Part shown: one piece after another, positions 18,462-27,518 of the stretch
Layout: each line of letters begins with the position of its first letter
Position numbering within the stretch: position 1 is the stretch's first letter
Translations under genes and position numbers: made by a program
The notes under the pieces: model-generated
What the model saw: only the letters and a program-made list of their open reading frames with translations
The model's database searches: none
Told to the model about the DNA's origin: nothing
DNA from: Clostridiales bacterium 38-18
Lineage (GTDB): Bacteria; Bacillota; Clostridia; Peptostreptococcales; Acidaminobacteraceae
DNA: 64,000 nt
Direction of reading: 5' to 3'
Assembly (NCBI GenBank): GCA_001897605.1
Contig: MKTL01000016.1
Coordinates: 1 to 64,000 of the forward strand

Positions 18462-19336
18462 CAATACTGATTGTATGTTTTAATGCTCTGGCAATTTTTT
18501 TGCTATTTCGTTTTCTATTAAAAATCGACTTTAGCAATAAATTAATCAATTTTCATCATATGACAATTTCCTATTATAGAAATGAAGGACTCGGACAAAG
18601 GCTTAAAAAGAGATACATTGAAGAATTGTTTTTAGAAGAAAAAATAACCTTATCAGAAATTTGGGTATTTTACTTAATTTATATTACGTTGATTTTTATA
18701 TTAAACCTGATTACACAGCTCAATCCATTTTATAAATACAGCTTAAGTGTTCTTTTTATAGCACTCCCGTTTCTTTTAATGGAAGTAATACGAAATCATT
18801 TAAATAAGAAAATTGAACGTGGCTTGTTTCAGCTACTAACTCAGTTCAATTCAAGATTGATGAAGAAGGAAGATGTTATCTGTGCAATGTATGAAATTGA
18901 ACGTGCTATTGACAACCAACCGATCCGTAAAATTCTTAGGCGTTTCAATCAATCGATACAAATCGGTGTTTTACCTGAGCAAGCCTTTCAAAATACAAAG
19001 CGCATTTGTACAAATGATTACTTTAAATACATTATAACAAATATTGAAATTGTATATAAAAGAAGGGGGAATGTCTCAGAGCTTATGAGGGCACTTGAAA
19101 ATGAATATACCTCCATTCAGATAGAAGTTAATAAGAGGAAGACCGAACTAATACATGAGCTAAGGATGATTTTGGTATCGTTAGCGATTTTCCTCTTAGT
19201 TACCATAAAGGTGATTAATGATAATGACTATATCTTAAGCTTCTATAGTGGTCATTATGGACTTATAGCTTTGATTTCAGTTATCGTATCTTTGGGAATC
19301 GTGCTTGTGGTTAAAGGCTTTCTGAAAACATATTGA
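18458..19336 (+). CDS. TadB-like pilus assembly membrane protein
   Basis: 292 residues. A polytopic inner-membrane platform protein of the type II secretion F family. Helices are visible near the N-terminus (about 3-20), at about 65-110 (two segments) and at the C-terminus (about 230-290, two segments), with a cytoplasmic helical domain between them containing VLPEQAFQNTKRI. The ATG overlaps the CpaF stop codon (ATGA), which decides the start over the TTG six bases upstream. It follows the standard tadA-tadB-tadC order. Confidence 0.75.
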   Translation: MTILIVCFNALAIFLLFRFLLKIDFSNKLINFHHMTISYYRNEGLGQRLKKRYIEELFLEEKITLSEIWVFYLIYITLIFILNLITQLNPFYKYSLSVLFIALPFLLMEVIRNHLNKKIERGLFQLLTQFNSRLMKKEDVICAMYEIERAIDNQPIRKILRRFNQSIQIGVLPEQAFQNTKRICTNDYFKYIITNIEIVYKRRGNVSELMRALENEYTSIQIEVNKRKTELIHELRMILVSLAIFLLVTIKVINDNDYILSFYSGHYGLIALISVIVSLGIVLVVKGFLKTY

Positions 19337-19378
19337 AAGTGAGTCTAAGACAAATAAAAGGACTTTAGGGTGAGGTAA

Positions 19379-19984
19379 ATGATAAATGCAACAATTATTG
19401 CTATAAATATTTCTGCGGTCACTATTTTATTGCTTTTTATGGAAGCTGCAGGTGAGGCGCAGCGAGTAAAATCCCCAATTAAAACAAATCAGTTCGTTAT
19501 GCGTCTAAAAAAAGATAGAATTAATTCTACAATTATTGCAAAAAATTTCTACAGAATTTATAAGTACTTATATATTCAAACGGTTACAGGTGCAAGACCT
19601 GAAGATGTATTGAAGAGCATGCATCAAATTGTGGACCATGTTTTATTAAAAAAGGTTCTTGTTTCGATGTCAGCAATTTTATCGCAAACCAATGATGTTG
19701 AAGAAGCATTAAACTATTTGAAAATCAAATTTGCATATGAGGAAGGCGAAATTCTGGTAGGAATTCTAAAAAGCATAACCATTAGCGGTCTATCACAGGA
19801 ATCTTTTCTAAGACTAGATCAAATGCTTTTTCAAAAATATCTTGCACAGTTAAGAAAAGATACTGCGCAGATAAAGAGAACCTATTTTTATGCAATTGTG
19901 TGCTTTACAATAGCAGCTTCAATGATTATTTTTATACCATTGCTTGAGCAAATGTTAAATTCAGCGAATATTATATTTAACTAG
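19379..19984 (+). CDS. TadC-like pilus assembly membrane protein
   Basis: 201 residues. Second platform protein of the Tad locus. One N-terminal helix (about 5-22) and a C-terminal helix (about 170-192) flank a cytoplasmic helical part with a GARPEDVLKSMHQ segment and SGLSQESFLRLDQML. It is shorter than typical TadC proteins. It starts 42 bases after tadB behind GGTGAGG and is followed by the Flp-like pilin gene. Identity depends on gene order as much as on sequence. Confidence 0.65.
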   Translation: MINATIIAINISAVTILLLFMEAAGEAQRVKSPIKTNQFVMRLKKDRINSTIIAKNFYRIYKYLYIQTVTGARPEDVLKSMHQIVDHVLLKKVLVSMSAILSQTNDVEEALNYLKIKFAYEEGEILVGILKSITISGLSQESFLRLDQMLFQKYLAQLRKDTAQIKRTYFYAIVCFTIAASMIIFIPLLEQMLNSANIIFN

Positions 19985-19996
19985 GAGGTTATTTTA

Positions 19997-20236
19997 ATGA
20001 AAAGAGTTTTCTTGAGAGCCTGTAAAAACTTACAAGACAGGATCTATGGTGCGATGGCTACCCTTAAATCTGAGGCGGGTGAGTTTGGAATTAGTTCGGT
20101 TATTGGGATTGCAATTGGATTAATTGTGGCAGCGTTTATATTAATTCCTGGCATTCAAACCTTTGCAAGCAAAATTATTTCAGATATGCAATTGTGGTGG
20201 ACGAACTCAATTAGCACACAAATTTTCCCGAACTAA
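19997..20236 (+). CDS. Flp-type pilin candidate
   Basis: 79 residues. A positively charged leader (about 1-27), then GEFGISSVIGIAIGLIVAAF, a single hydrophobic helix preceded by Gly-Glu-Phe as in Flp and type IVb prepilins, and a short C-terminal tail. The prepilin peptidase would cut near that glycine. It lies behind tadC with an AGGAGG site, the usual place for the major pilin or a pilin-like subunit. A prepilin peptidase gene is not in the window. The mature part is about 50 residues, in the Flp range. Confidence 0.65.
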   Translation: MKRVFLRACKNLQDRIYGAMATLKSEAGEFGISSVIGIAIGLIVAAFILIPGIQTFASKIISDMQLWWTNSISTQIFPN

Positions 20237-20622
20237 TGAATATAGACCAAGTGGTTGTAATCGGGATATTACTAGTGGTCATTATGGCTATATTTGTTTC
20301 TGTGATAGAGCTTGCTACGCCTATCATTAAAAAAATAGAGTTTAATGCACTGTGTAGAAATTATACTTTATTAGCGGAATCTCAAAATGGATTGTCAAAT
20401 GAAACACTACAGAAATTAAAAAACGAATTAATGAGCAGTGGCTATGAGATTATAGACATCCAGTCAAATGAAAATAATACGGTCATGAGAGGGAGTGAAT
20501 CGGTATTAGTGGTAGAGGTTGCCTATAAAACAACGAAGCTTATTAATCTATTTAATAGAATTGATGAGACTCTCATTTTTAAGTATTCTCAGAACTTTAT
20601 CGCAAGAAAGATCGTAATGTAG
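20236..20622 (+). CDS. Tad-locus pseudopilin-like membrane protein
   Basis: 128 residues. One N-terminal helix (about 5-25, VVVIGILLVVIMAIFVSVIEL) and a small extracytoplasmic domain. It starts on the last base of the upstream stop codon (TAATG) and ends two bases before the next gene, so it is tightly coupled. The layout resembles TadE/TadF minor pilins without a clear signature. No other family is recognised. Confidence 0.55.
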   Translation: MNIDQVVVIGILLVVIMAIFVSVIELATPIIKKIEFNALCRNYTLLAESQNGLSNETLQKLKNELMSSGYEIIDIQSNENNTVMRGSESVLVVEVAYKTTKLINLFNRIDETLIFKYSQNFIARKIVM

Positions 20623-20623
20623 G

Positions 20624-21070
20624 ATGAAATATAAAAAAAAAGTAAGCGGCTCTAGTGAAATTGGGATTGTTATTACAGCGTTCTTTATATTACTGATTAT
20701 TGTAATGCCAATTTACTTAATGATTCAGGAATACGCTCTTTTTAATAATTTTAATCAAGAGCTTGAAGCAGAAGTAGAATTTGCATTAATGAATCAATTG
20801 ATGTACTTAAATTCAAATGCATTTAGTGAAGCTAGGTTTGTCCTTAATTCAGACTATTTGAACAGATTTGCTTTAGATATTGAAAGTGATGCCCCACTCA
20901 ATAAAATGACTCAAATAGAAAACCTTGAAATCACGTTCAAAACAATAGCGAGTAGTGCTGACATAATGGTTTCATTTAATTACGATTATGTCTCCCAAAT
21001 TATAATGAGGGGGCATCTGACTAAGAAAATGAATGTGAAGCTAAGGTATCAATTACCTGTGAATCAATGA
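20624..21070 (+). CDS. TadE-like minor pilin
   Basis: 148 residues. A short charged leader with GSSEIGIVITAFFILLIIVM gives a Glu at position +5 of the hydrophobic helix (about 8-32), the pattern of TadE and type IV pilin-like proteins. The remainder is a small extracytoplasmic domain with a run of beta strands. It follows another pilin-like gene by one base. The assignment is from helix position, acidic residue and locus. Confidence 0.55.
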   Translation: MKYKKKVSGSSEIGIVITAFFILLIIVMPIYLMIQEYALFNNFNQELEAEVEFALMNQLMYLNSNAFSEARFVLNSDYLNRFALDIESDAPLNKMTQIENLEITFKTIASSADIMVSFNYDYVSQIIMRGHLTKKMNVKLRYQLPVNQ

Positions 21071-21131
21071 AAACAAATAATATAAATCTTTTGTGATATG
21101 AGGTCATACGAGATAAAAGCAGTGAGGATAT

Positions 21132-21713
21132 ATGAAAAGGATAGTAATGATTGTTGGTTTACTCTTATTTGGTTTCCTGTTAACTTATTATGAAGTGAGC
21201 TCTATTAGAGATGTAAATCAAAATGAATTGATTGAAATTATAGCACTTAAAAATCCCATTGAGGCAGGAGTGGCAATTACCACTGAAGACATAAAATATG
21301 TTTTAGTGGATTATACCTTTGATCGTGAGCATTATTTTTCAAAAGGCACCGATGTTGTCGGGAAAAAACTAGCGATTACATTAAATGAAGGCACCTTACT
21401 AATGGACCAGTTTATAAAGCAGGAGGGTGACTATTCACCTGAAAAAAATAATGCAATTACCAGTCTAAAGGTTTTGCCAGAGGAGTTTATTTGTTGGCAG
21501 GTTGGCGTTGGAGATCGCATAGACCTTGTACATGTTTCGTTTGAGCATGAGATGACCTTACTTGGCGAAGTGTTAATTAAAGGCATTTTTGACCAAAATT
21601 TAAAAAGCAATTCGAGCATGCCGACCTACGTTGTCGTTGAAGGGGAAGCTTATACGATAGAAAGGCTTATACTGTTAAGAGATCAAGGTCGCATCGAAGC
21701 AATAAAGAGATAG
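21132..21713 (+). CDS. CpaB/RcpC-like SAF domain protein
   Basis: 193 residues. N-terminal membrane anchor (about 2-18), then a SAF domain (about 35-100) with KNPIEAGVAITTEDIKYV and VVGKKLAITLNEGTLLM, as in flagellar FlgA and pilus CpaB/RcpC proteins. These act outside the membrane in Tad pilus assembly. It starts 61 bases after the TadE-like gene with GTGAGG ahead of ATG 21132 and ends the Tad locus. No secretin is seen, as expected for a Gram-positive envelope. Confidence 0.75.
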   Translation: MKRIVMIVGLLLFGFLLTYYEVSSIRDVNQNELIEIIALKNPIEAGVAITTEDIKYVLVDYTFDREHYFSKGTDVVGKKLAITLNEGTLLMDQFIKQEGDYSPEKNNAITSLKVLPEEFICWQVGVGDRIDLVHVSFEHEMTLLGEVLIKGIFDQNLKSNSSMPTYVVVEGEAYTIERLILLRDQGRIEAIKR

Positions 21714-21806
21714 CTTACATTTGAAAGCGATCATATATATGCATTATAAAGACAATGTATTATTTGCTGAATTCTCTGATATAATATAACAAATAGGAGG
21801 TTTCAG

Positions 21807-23375
21807 ATGAATTATAGCAAGCTTTCTAGAGAGTCTTTGATACACGAAATTGAACAATTAAACAAGGAAAAGGAACAAATTAGGCTCGAAGCAATAGGAT
21901 CAAAGCTAGGTATTCACGAGAGCATAAATGATTTAAGTGTTCCTGCGTTTATTGTTAATTCAGACTATAATATCGTATGGGCCAATCGACATAGCTCAGA
22001 CAACTTCAATGACCTACTTTCTCATAAGTGTTATAAAGTCTTTTTTGGATTAGAGGATGTTTGCTTTGGGTGTCCACTTCAGAACTGCTTTAGCGAGCTT
22101 TCGCATGAGGATTTTATTACAACTCGATTTACAGATGGATTGCTGAAGGAAATAGGCATTAAGCTTTTACCTGTAATAAAGAATGAACAAATAACAGGTG
22201 TCCTTGAAATTCAAACTGAAAATCACAAACAACAGTTTACAAAAAAAATAACGAGCATAGTAGACGCCTATGAGCACCTAAAACAAAAACATGAGGATTT
22301 ATTAAATTTCATACAACACTACTCTAAATCCTTGAGAGTACCGTTAAGATCTTTCATTGGTTATTTTCAAGCCTATTCTAATATTGAGCCAGATAACCAT
22401 GTTCAATCTGAGTATTTGAAAATGCTGGAAACAAATTCAGAGATGTTATATGAAACCTTAAATCGATTAATGGTATATATAGAAACTGAGAAGCTAGCTT
22501 ATAATGCTAAAAAAATTACATTTAGTTTGAAGCAGGCAATTAATGAGGTGTTAGATCAGGTGTTAGCACTTAATCAGATCACAGAGCATTCGAATTACAG
22601 CCTTCAATATACTGAAACACTACCCGAGGTTGTCGTTGGCGATGCATTTGGACTTAAGATGACACTTGCCTATTTGCTAGAATTTGCACTGCATTCGTCA
22701 TCAAGCCAGCTGATTGAGATAAGAATTTCAGAGGTACTGCAAACTCATTCGCAGCTTGCATTAAAGGTTAGCATTCAGACCAAATTTGATCCCTTAGTGA
22801 CTGAAAAGCCATTTGAGTATTATAGAATTCGAGATAACATGTCCTTTGATTCCTTAAAAGAGTTTTCTCAAGTACTTGGAATTGAGCTTGCAAGAGAAAT
22901 TGTTGAAAGTAATAAAGGTACTTTAGTCTTAAGTTCTGGTATTGATAATTATATCTATATGGATGTGAACCTACAGTTCGATAAAATCAATCCAAAATTT
23001 GAGGATATCGATGAAAACAGTATTAAAGAAAGACCCAAAATATTAATTATTGACAGTGAGAGGCTAAGACTTTCATTGGAAATTTTTAAAGCATACGACT
23101 TTTATTTTGCTTCAAATGGAGAAGATGCAGTCGCTGCATATTTCAAAAATGAACCGGATTTAACCATTATGAATGTTATGATCACTGGAAGTGATGGGTT
23201 TAAGGTTTTTGATGAAATAGAAAGTAGAAGACGTAAGGTAAAACCCATTATCGCAATTTCAAATAAGCTAATCGATAATGAGAGAGAATTCATGAGGGAT
23301 TACGGATTTGATGAGTATTATCCAAAGCCCTTGGACGAAGAGAAATTGCTAAGTATCATAACTAGTTATATTTAG
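21807..23375 (+). CDS. PAS-histidine kinase-receiver hybrid lacking both phospho-acceptors
   Basis: 522 residues, cytoplasmic. An N-terminal coiled coil (about 5-30), a PAS domain (about 40-135) with a cysteine cluster CYKVFFG...CFGCPLQNCF, a dimerisation helix (about 165-220), a GHKL-like ATPase segment (about 260-390) and a receiver (about 410-522). The H-box reads SKSLRVPL where kinases have SHELRTPL, so the phosphorylated histidine is a lysine. The receiver's aspartate is an asparagine (TIMNVM for the usual ILMDIM), while the downstream Lys (PKPLD) remains. The ATPase boxes are also weak. It most likely signals by protein contact. Start ATG 21807 behind AGGAGG. It follows the Tad locus in the same direction and may control it. 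Confidence 0.7.
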   Translation: MNYSKLSRESLIHEIEQLNKEKEQIRLEAIGSKLGIHESINDLSVPAFIVNSDYNIVWANRHSSDNFNDLLSHKCYKVFFGLEDVCFGCPLQNCFSELSHEDFITTRFTDGLLKEIGIKLLPVIKNEQITGVLEIQTENHKQQFTKKITSIVDAYEHLKQKHEDLLNFIQHYSKSLRVPLRSFIGYFQAYSNIEPDNHVQSEYLKMLETNSEMLYETLNRLMVYIETEKLAYNAKKITFSLKQAINEVLDQVLALNQITEHSNYSLQYTETLPEVVVGDAFGLKMTLAYLLEFALHSSSSQLIEIRISEVLQTHSQLALKVSIQTKFDPLVTEKPFEYYRIRDNMSFDSLKEFSQVLGIELAREIVESNKGTLVLSSGIDNYIYMDVNLQFDKINPKFEDIDENSIKERPKILIIDSERLRLSLEIFKAYDFYFASNGEDAVAAYFKNEPDLTIMNVMITGSDGFKVFDEIESRRRKVKPIIAISNKLIDNEREFMRDYGFDEYYPKPLDEEKLLSIITSYI

Positions 23376-23402
23376 ATGATCAAGCCATATTTAACACCAT
23401 CC

Positions 23403-23426
23403 GGGACGCGCATAGCGTCCTCTTTT
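23403..23426 (+). terminator. Intrinsic terminator after the hybrid kinase-like gene
   Basis: GGACGC (23404-23409) pairs with GCGTCC (23415-23420) around a GCATA loop, followed by TCTTTT. It separates the gene from the methyltransferase transcript. Confidence 0.8.
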
Positions 23427-23534
23427 ATGTTATAATGGAATATAAATGCAGAATTACGATTTGAATTTTCATAAGATTTTTAATAAGATGGACGGGAAAT
23501 TAAGAAGAATTTTAGATAAATTGGAAGGTGAAGC

Positions 23535-24689
23535 ATGAAATTTAGAGGGATTGCAAGTGCAGTGTTTGGAATGGAAGCCATCGTTGGTCAGGAGCTTAAG
23601 GATTTAGGCTTTGACAACGTGGTTGTAGAAAATGGCAGAGTTTTATTTGATGCAGATGAAGCTGGCATCGCAAAGGCAAATCTATGGGTAAGAACTGCAG
23701 AAAGAATCTATATCATGGTAGGTACATTTAAGGCGACTACCTTTGAACAACTTTTTGACCAAATATACAAATTGCCATGGGAGCTTTATATTCCAAAAGA
23801 AGCGACTTTCCCAGTCAATGCAAAATCGGTAAAATCCAAGCTATTTAGCTTGTCTGATATTCAAAGCATTAGTAAAAGAGCCATTGTAAAAAGACTATCC
23901 GGCTTATACAAGGTAGAATGGTTTAAGGAAGAAGCAGAAACCTACAGCATTCATGTGAATTTTTTAAAGGATGAGGTAACGGTTAGCATCGATACATCTG
24001 GAAGTGGTCTTCATAAGAGGGGCTACCGTGCTAAAGGCAATGAAGCACCGCTTAAAGAAACCTTAGCAGCAGGCTTACTATTAGTGAGTAAATGGCGCCC
24101 TTTTATCCCATTGATAGACCCTTTTTGCGGCTCGGGAACAATTGCTATTGAAGCGGCATTGATTGCAAAAAATATCGCTCCGGGTCTCAATCGAAGCTTT
24201 GATGCTGAAAAATGGCGCTGGATTGATGCAAGCATATGGAAAAATGCAAGAAAAGAAGCCTATCAGGCGATTAAGCAGGATGTTGATATTAAGATTGAAG
24301 GCTATGATATTGATCGACGCGCCATTGCTATAGCGAGAGAAAATGCCGAATTAGCTGGTGTTGAAGACATTATTCACTTCCAAGTAAGGGATGTTAGAGA
24401 TTTCAGCACTAAGAATCAATACGGTTATTTAATTTGCAATCCACCGTATGGTGAAAGACTTGAAGACGAAGCTGCTGTTAAGTCCTTATATGCATTGATG
24501 GGTAAGGTATTTAAGGAATATACGACTTGGTCCAAATACATCATTACGTCGTATGATTATTTTGAAGATGCTTATGGTTCAAAGTCAACTAAAAATAGAA
24601 AGCTATACAACGGAAGAATTAAAACTTATTTTTACATGTACTTTGGCGAAAAGCCACCTAGAAGAAATAAAGAAGTGTCAGAAATGTAA
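23535..24689 (+). CDS. THUMP-domain class I RNA methyltransferase (RlmL/YpsC family)
   Basis: 384 residues, matching Bacillus YpsC in length. An N-terminal ferredoxin-like/THUMP part (about 1-160) for RNA binding precedes a Rossmann methyltransferase domain. Seen: SAM-binding DPFCGSGTIAIEAALIA (about 196-212), the acidic GYDIDRRAI, and the catalytic NPPYGERL (about 304-311), typical of N2-guanine modification in 23S rRNA. The exact rRNA base is inferred from family only. Start ATG 23535 behind GGAAGGTG. A unit with DUF5711, CvpA and YedF genes follows. Confidence 0.9.
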   Translation: MKFRGIASAVFGMEAIVGQELKDLGFDNVVVENGRVLFDADEAGIAKANLWVRTAERIYIMVGTFKATTFEQLFDQIYKLPWELYIPKEATFPVNAKSVKSKLFSLSDIQSISKRAIVKRLSGLYKVEWFKEEAETYSIHVNFLKDEVTVSIDTSGSGLHKRGYRAKGNEAPLKETLAAGLLLVSKWRPFIPLIDPFCGSGTIAIEAALIAKNIAPGLNRSFDAEKWRWIDASIWKNARKEAYQAIKQDVDIKIEGYDIDRRAIAIARENAELAGVEDIIHFQVRDVRDFSTKNQYGYLICNPPYGERLEDEAAVKSLYALMGKVFKEYTTWSKYIITSYDYFEDAYGSKSTKNRKLYNGRIKTYFYMYFGEKPPRRNKEVSEM

Positions 24690-24710
24690 TTAATTCGAGG
24701 ACAAGCCAAC

Positions 24711-25808
24711 ATGAAGAAAAGTATCTCAATTGCTATTTTGATTATATGCATCGTTTTTGTCATGCAATTTGAAAGAATCATGTCTTTAGCGACACGATTG
24801 GTGGATGAAAACTATAAAAAATCAGATAGTATTTACTTTAATCTAAATAATGACTTTGAAAATCGTGCACAAGTGTATGCGCTTAAGGACGCATATATCA
24901 TTGTGGGTAGGACGAAGCTACAGTATATTTCCGAAAAAGGAATTCTCATATGGGAGAAAGACATCACTTCTCAAAATGTAAGTGTAGACACTGAGTCAAA
25001 ACTAATGCTTTTAGCAGAAAAGAAGGCGGGGGATCTATTTCTCGTCAATGAATCTGGTGAGATAACTCAGAAAAGATTTGCAATAGGCAATATAGAATCC
25101 ATCAGATGCTTTAGTGGGGGCTATTTTGGCGTATTAAAATCCAACCACGAATTTATACTTTTGGATAAAAGCTTAAAAACCGTTTCAAGCACAGAACTAC
25201 CATCAGGAACGATTATCGATTACAAGATGAACCTTGAAAGACAAAATGTGGCTTTTTTACTACTGGATTTAAAGCATGCGGAGTTTAATACAAAGCTGAT
25301 TATAACCACCTTTAACGGTAATATCGTTAGTGGAAGTAATATCTCAGAGGATATCGGCTATGCCATGCGCCTTAAAAAGGATAAGATCGTGGTTTTAGTC
25401 GACCATGCTATGATGAGTTTTGATTACGATGGCAAAAAATTAAGCGAGGCGACCTTTGACCAGACGATCAGTCAGTTTAAGCTGGCGGATAGCGTATTTC
25501 TGTATCTTAATAATGCCAATAATACCTCTGTGACGGTTGAAACCCCTTCAGAGCAATTAGTTGTCTATGATGATAACGGCAATATCCTCAATAGCTTTAA
25601 GCCACCATTTTTAGATATCATGGGTGTCAATGTTATGGATGGCAAGATTCTACTATATAATTCGAATAAGGTGGTACTAACTGATTTTTCAGGTAAGGTA
25701 CAAGAAACCTATGATGTGATAGAAGACATTGTAAACGTACATGTAATGAATAACAAAGGCTTTGCAATTGAATACATGGATCACTTGGATGTTTATACGT
25801 TACGTTAA
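24711..25808 (+). CDS. DUF5711-like membrane-anchored beta-propeller protein
   Basis: 365 residues. One N-terminal membrane helix (about 4-22), then an extracytoplasmic domain of repeating short beta blades (patterns like GILIWEKDI, VNESGEI, DYDGKKLSE, DDNGNILNSF). It resembles the clostridial DUF5711 proteins that sit next to cvpA; no reaction is known. It lies between the methyltransferase and cvpA with spacing under 25 bases. Start ATG 24711 behind CGAGGA. Family call is from memory of the layout and context. Confidence 0.6.
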   Translation: MKKSISIAILIICIVFVMQFERIMSLATRLVDENYKKSDSIYFNLNNDFENRAQVYALKDAYIIVGRTKLQYISEKGILIWEKDITSQNVSVDTESKLMLLAEKKAGDLFLVNESGEITQKRFAIGNIESIRCFSGGYFGVLKSNHEFILLDKSLKTVSSTELPSGTIIDYKMNLERQNVAFLLLDLKHAEFNTKLIITTFNGNIVSGSNISEDIGYAMRLKKDKIVVLVDHAMMSFDYDGKKLSEATFDQTISQFKLADSVFLYLNNANNTSVTVETPSEQLVVYDDNGNILNSFKPPFLDIMGVNVMDGKILLYNSNKVVLTDFSGKVQETYDVIEDIVNVHVMNNKGFAIEYMDHLDVYTLR

Positions 25809-25820
25809 ATGGAGGCATAA

Positions 25821-26537
25821 ATGAATTGGACGGATGTCGCGGTTGCTGCCATATTGGGAAGCTGTATTTATTTTGGATGGAAGAAAGGGTTTATTGTTGC
25901 TGCCATTGAATTTATAAAATGGATTGCATCTTTATTTGTAGCACGCGTTTTTTTTGTTCAATTTACAAACTTTTTTATAGGCATACTGGGTGATCCTACT
26001 GAAAAAATTAAGACCCATGTCAGCAAGTATCTTTATGAGTCCTTTGGCTTTAGTATGACTTCACCTCAAACGATGACAGGAGGCGAAGTGGATGTTGCTG
26101 TAACCTCATTAAAGCTTCCCATGGACTTTGAGACTGGCATCAAGTCGCAGCTTTCAACAATGGTTACTAAGACGACGACAGATTTCGTCAATGTGGCAAC
26201 ACAAGAAATGAGTAAAATGATACTTTATGGATTAGGCTTTATCTTATTGGTATTCCTGCTATTAATTGCGTTTAGTATTTTTCAAACAGTTGCAAACATG
26301 ATTGCAAAGCTCCCGATACTTAAAGAGTTAAATCAAGGTGGTGGCATGGTAATTGGTGGCGTAATCGGTGTAATTAGCGTCTACTTTATTATGGCCATAC
26401 TCGGCTATTTAAAGACCTTTTCATGGGTTCAAGAAACACAGAGTGCTGTGGAAAATTCTCAGTTTGCCGTCTATTTTTATAAATACAATATTCTGCAATA
26501 TTTGTTTAACCATATGTTGATTAAGGGTCAATTTTAA
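25821..26537 (+). CDS. CvpA family membrane protein
   Basis: 238 residues. Opening NWTDVAVAAILGSCIYFGWKKG is the CvpA signature (helix plus glycine-rich turn). Four hydrophobic segments are visible, at about 4-20, 26-48, 133-160 and 177-200. Family members have been linked to colicin V production and envelope stress; the molecular role is unsettled. The long loop between helices two and three is larger than in short CvpA proteins. Start ATG 25821 behind GGAGG, 12 bases after the DUF5711 gene. Confidence 0.8.
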   Translation: MNWTDVAVAAILGSCIYFGWKKGFIVAAIEFIKWIASLFVARVFFVQFTNFFIGILGDPTEKIKTHVSKYLYESFGFSMTSPQTMTGGEVDVAVTSLKLPMDFETGIKSQLSTMVTKTTTDFVNVATQEMSKMILYGLGFILLVFLLLIAFSIFQTVANMIAKLPILKELNQGGGMVIGGVIGVISVYFIMAILGYLKTFSWVQETQSAVENSQFAVYFYKYNILQYLFNHMLIKGQF

Positions 26538-26549
26538 TGGAGGATGATG

Positions 26550-27146
26550 ATGGAAGTGAAAATTGATGCACGTGGACTGGCTTGTCCAAAACCGGTGATT
26601 GAAACTAAGAAAGCACTAGAAGGAATCAATGAAGGCAATATTATAACCTTAGTGGATAATGCAGTTGCTAGAGACAATGTTTCAAAGCTGGCAAAAAGCC
26701 TAAAGCTACATTTTAGTGTATCTGAGGCAGACGGAAATTTTGAAATAAGTATCTTTAAGGGCGCCTATGCACAATCGCCAGAGGATATGGTGCAAAAAAG
26801 ACCAGACCTAGCTAATTTAGTTATCCTAGTTGGAAAAGATACACTCGGCGAGGGTGAAAGAGAACTGGGTGAAACCTTAATTAAGAGCTATTTTTATGCA
26901 CTTTCAGAATCTGAGCCCTACCCAAAGGCGATTCTATTTGTTAATTCTGGCGTAAAGCTTACCACCTTAAATAGCCAGGTGATTGAGCATCTTAAAAAAC
27001 TAACAGAATATGGTACAGAGATCTTAAGCTGTGGTTTATGTTTAGATTATTATCAAATAAAAGATTTTTTACAAGTAGGTGGTGTTACCAATATGTATCA
27101 TATTATTGAGCTAATGAATGAAGCCAATAATACGATTACCTTGTAA
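26550..27146 (+). CDS. yedF: Selenium metabolism protein YedF (TusA-DsrE fusion)
   Basis: 198 residues. The N-terminal TusA-like domain (about 1-70) has the active cysteine in ARGLACPKPVIETKKAL. The C-terminal DsrE/F-like domain (about 90-198) carries LVGKDTLGEGERELGE and a cysteine pair in SCGLCLDYY. Proteins of this architecture occur in selenium-using anaerobes and are thought to deliver selenium or sulfur. Three ATG codons run in a row at 26544, 26547 and 26550; the last has the best distance from GGAGG. A DUF3343 gene follows, the usual partner. No selD or selA is in the window. Confidence 0.85.
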   Translation: MEVKIDARGLACPKPVIETKKALEGINEGNIITLVDNAVARDNVSKLAKSLKLHFSVSEADGNFEISIFKGAYAQSPEDMVQKRPDLANLVILVGKDTLGEGERELGETLIKSYFYALSESEPYPKAILFVNSGVKLTTLNSQVIEHLKKLTEYGTEILSCGLCLDYYQIKDFLQVGGVTNMYHIIELMNEANNTITL

Positions 27147-27230
27147 TAAGGTAAGCATTAATTATTAATTACTTGACTGAAAGATTATATGCTTAGTGCA
27201 ATTAATAGTTTGAGGAGCAATATAAAGATT

Positions 27231-27518
27231 ATGGAAAGAAATTACATGATTATTACATTTAGCTCAACGCATCAGGCGATTCATTTTGAACGTCTATTGT
27301 TGGGACGATTTGCTATAGAAATGATTCCAACCCCAAGAGATATAACCGCCAGCTGTGGCCTTTCACTTAAATTTGAGAAGGAAGATTTATCATCTATACT
27401 TGATGCTTTAAAAGCGGAGGATCTTTCTGGGAAACAATTGTATGAATATATAGAAGAGAAGCAGATTAGAAAAATGATTACAATTGGTTGGGAGGATGCG
27501 TATGCCACTAAAGCTTGA
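27231..27518 (+). CDS. DUF3343 domain protein
   Basis: About 95 residues. The TFSSTHQAIHFERLL opening and the PTPRDITASCGLSLKF centre with its cysteine are the DUF3343 signature. Members are small cytosolic proteins beside yedF and selenium or sulfur-transfer genes, and a thiol-binding role is suspected. The start is uncertain: ATG 27189 has a poor site, ATG 27231 follows GAGGAG at a long distance, and ATG 27246 follows GGAAAG. Its end overlaps the start of the next gene by 17 bases. Confidence 0.8.
   Translation: MERNYMIITFSSTHQAIHFERLLLGRFAIEMIPTPRDITASCGLSLKFEKEDLSSILDALKAEDLSGKQLYEYIEEKQIRKMITIGWEDAYATKA

Noticed and set aside
27147-27188. Short ACCTT/AAGGT hairpin after yedF as terminator
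   Set aside because: Five-base stem at the yedF stop with no T-run; the genes look co-transcribed.
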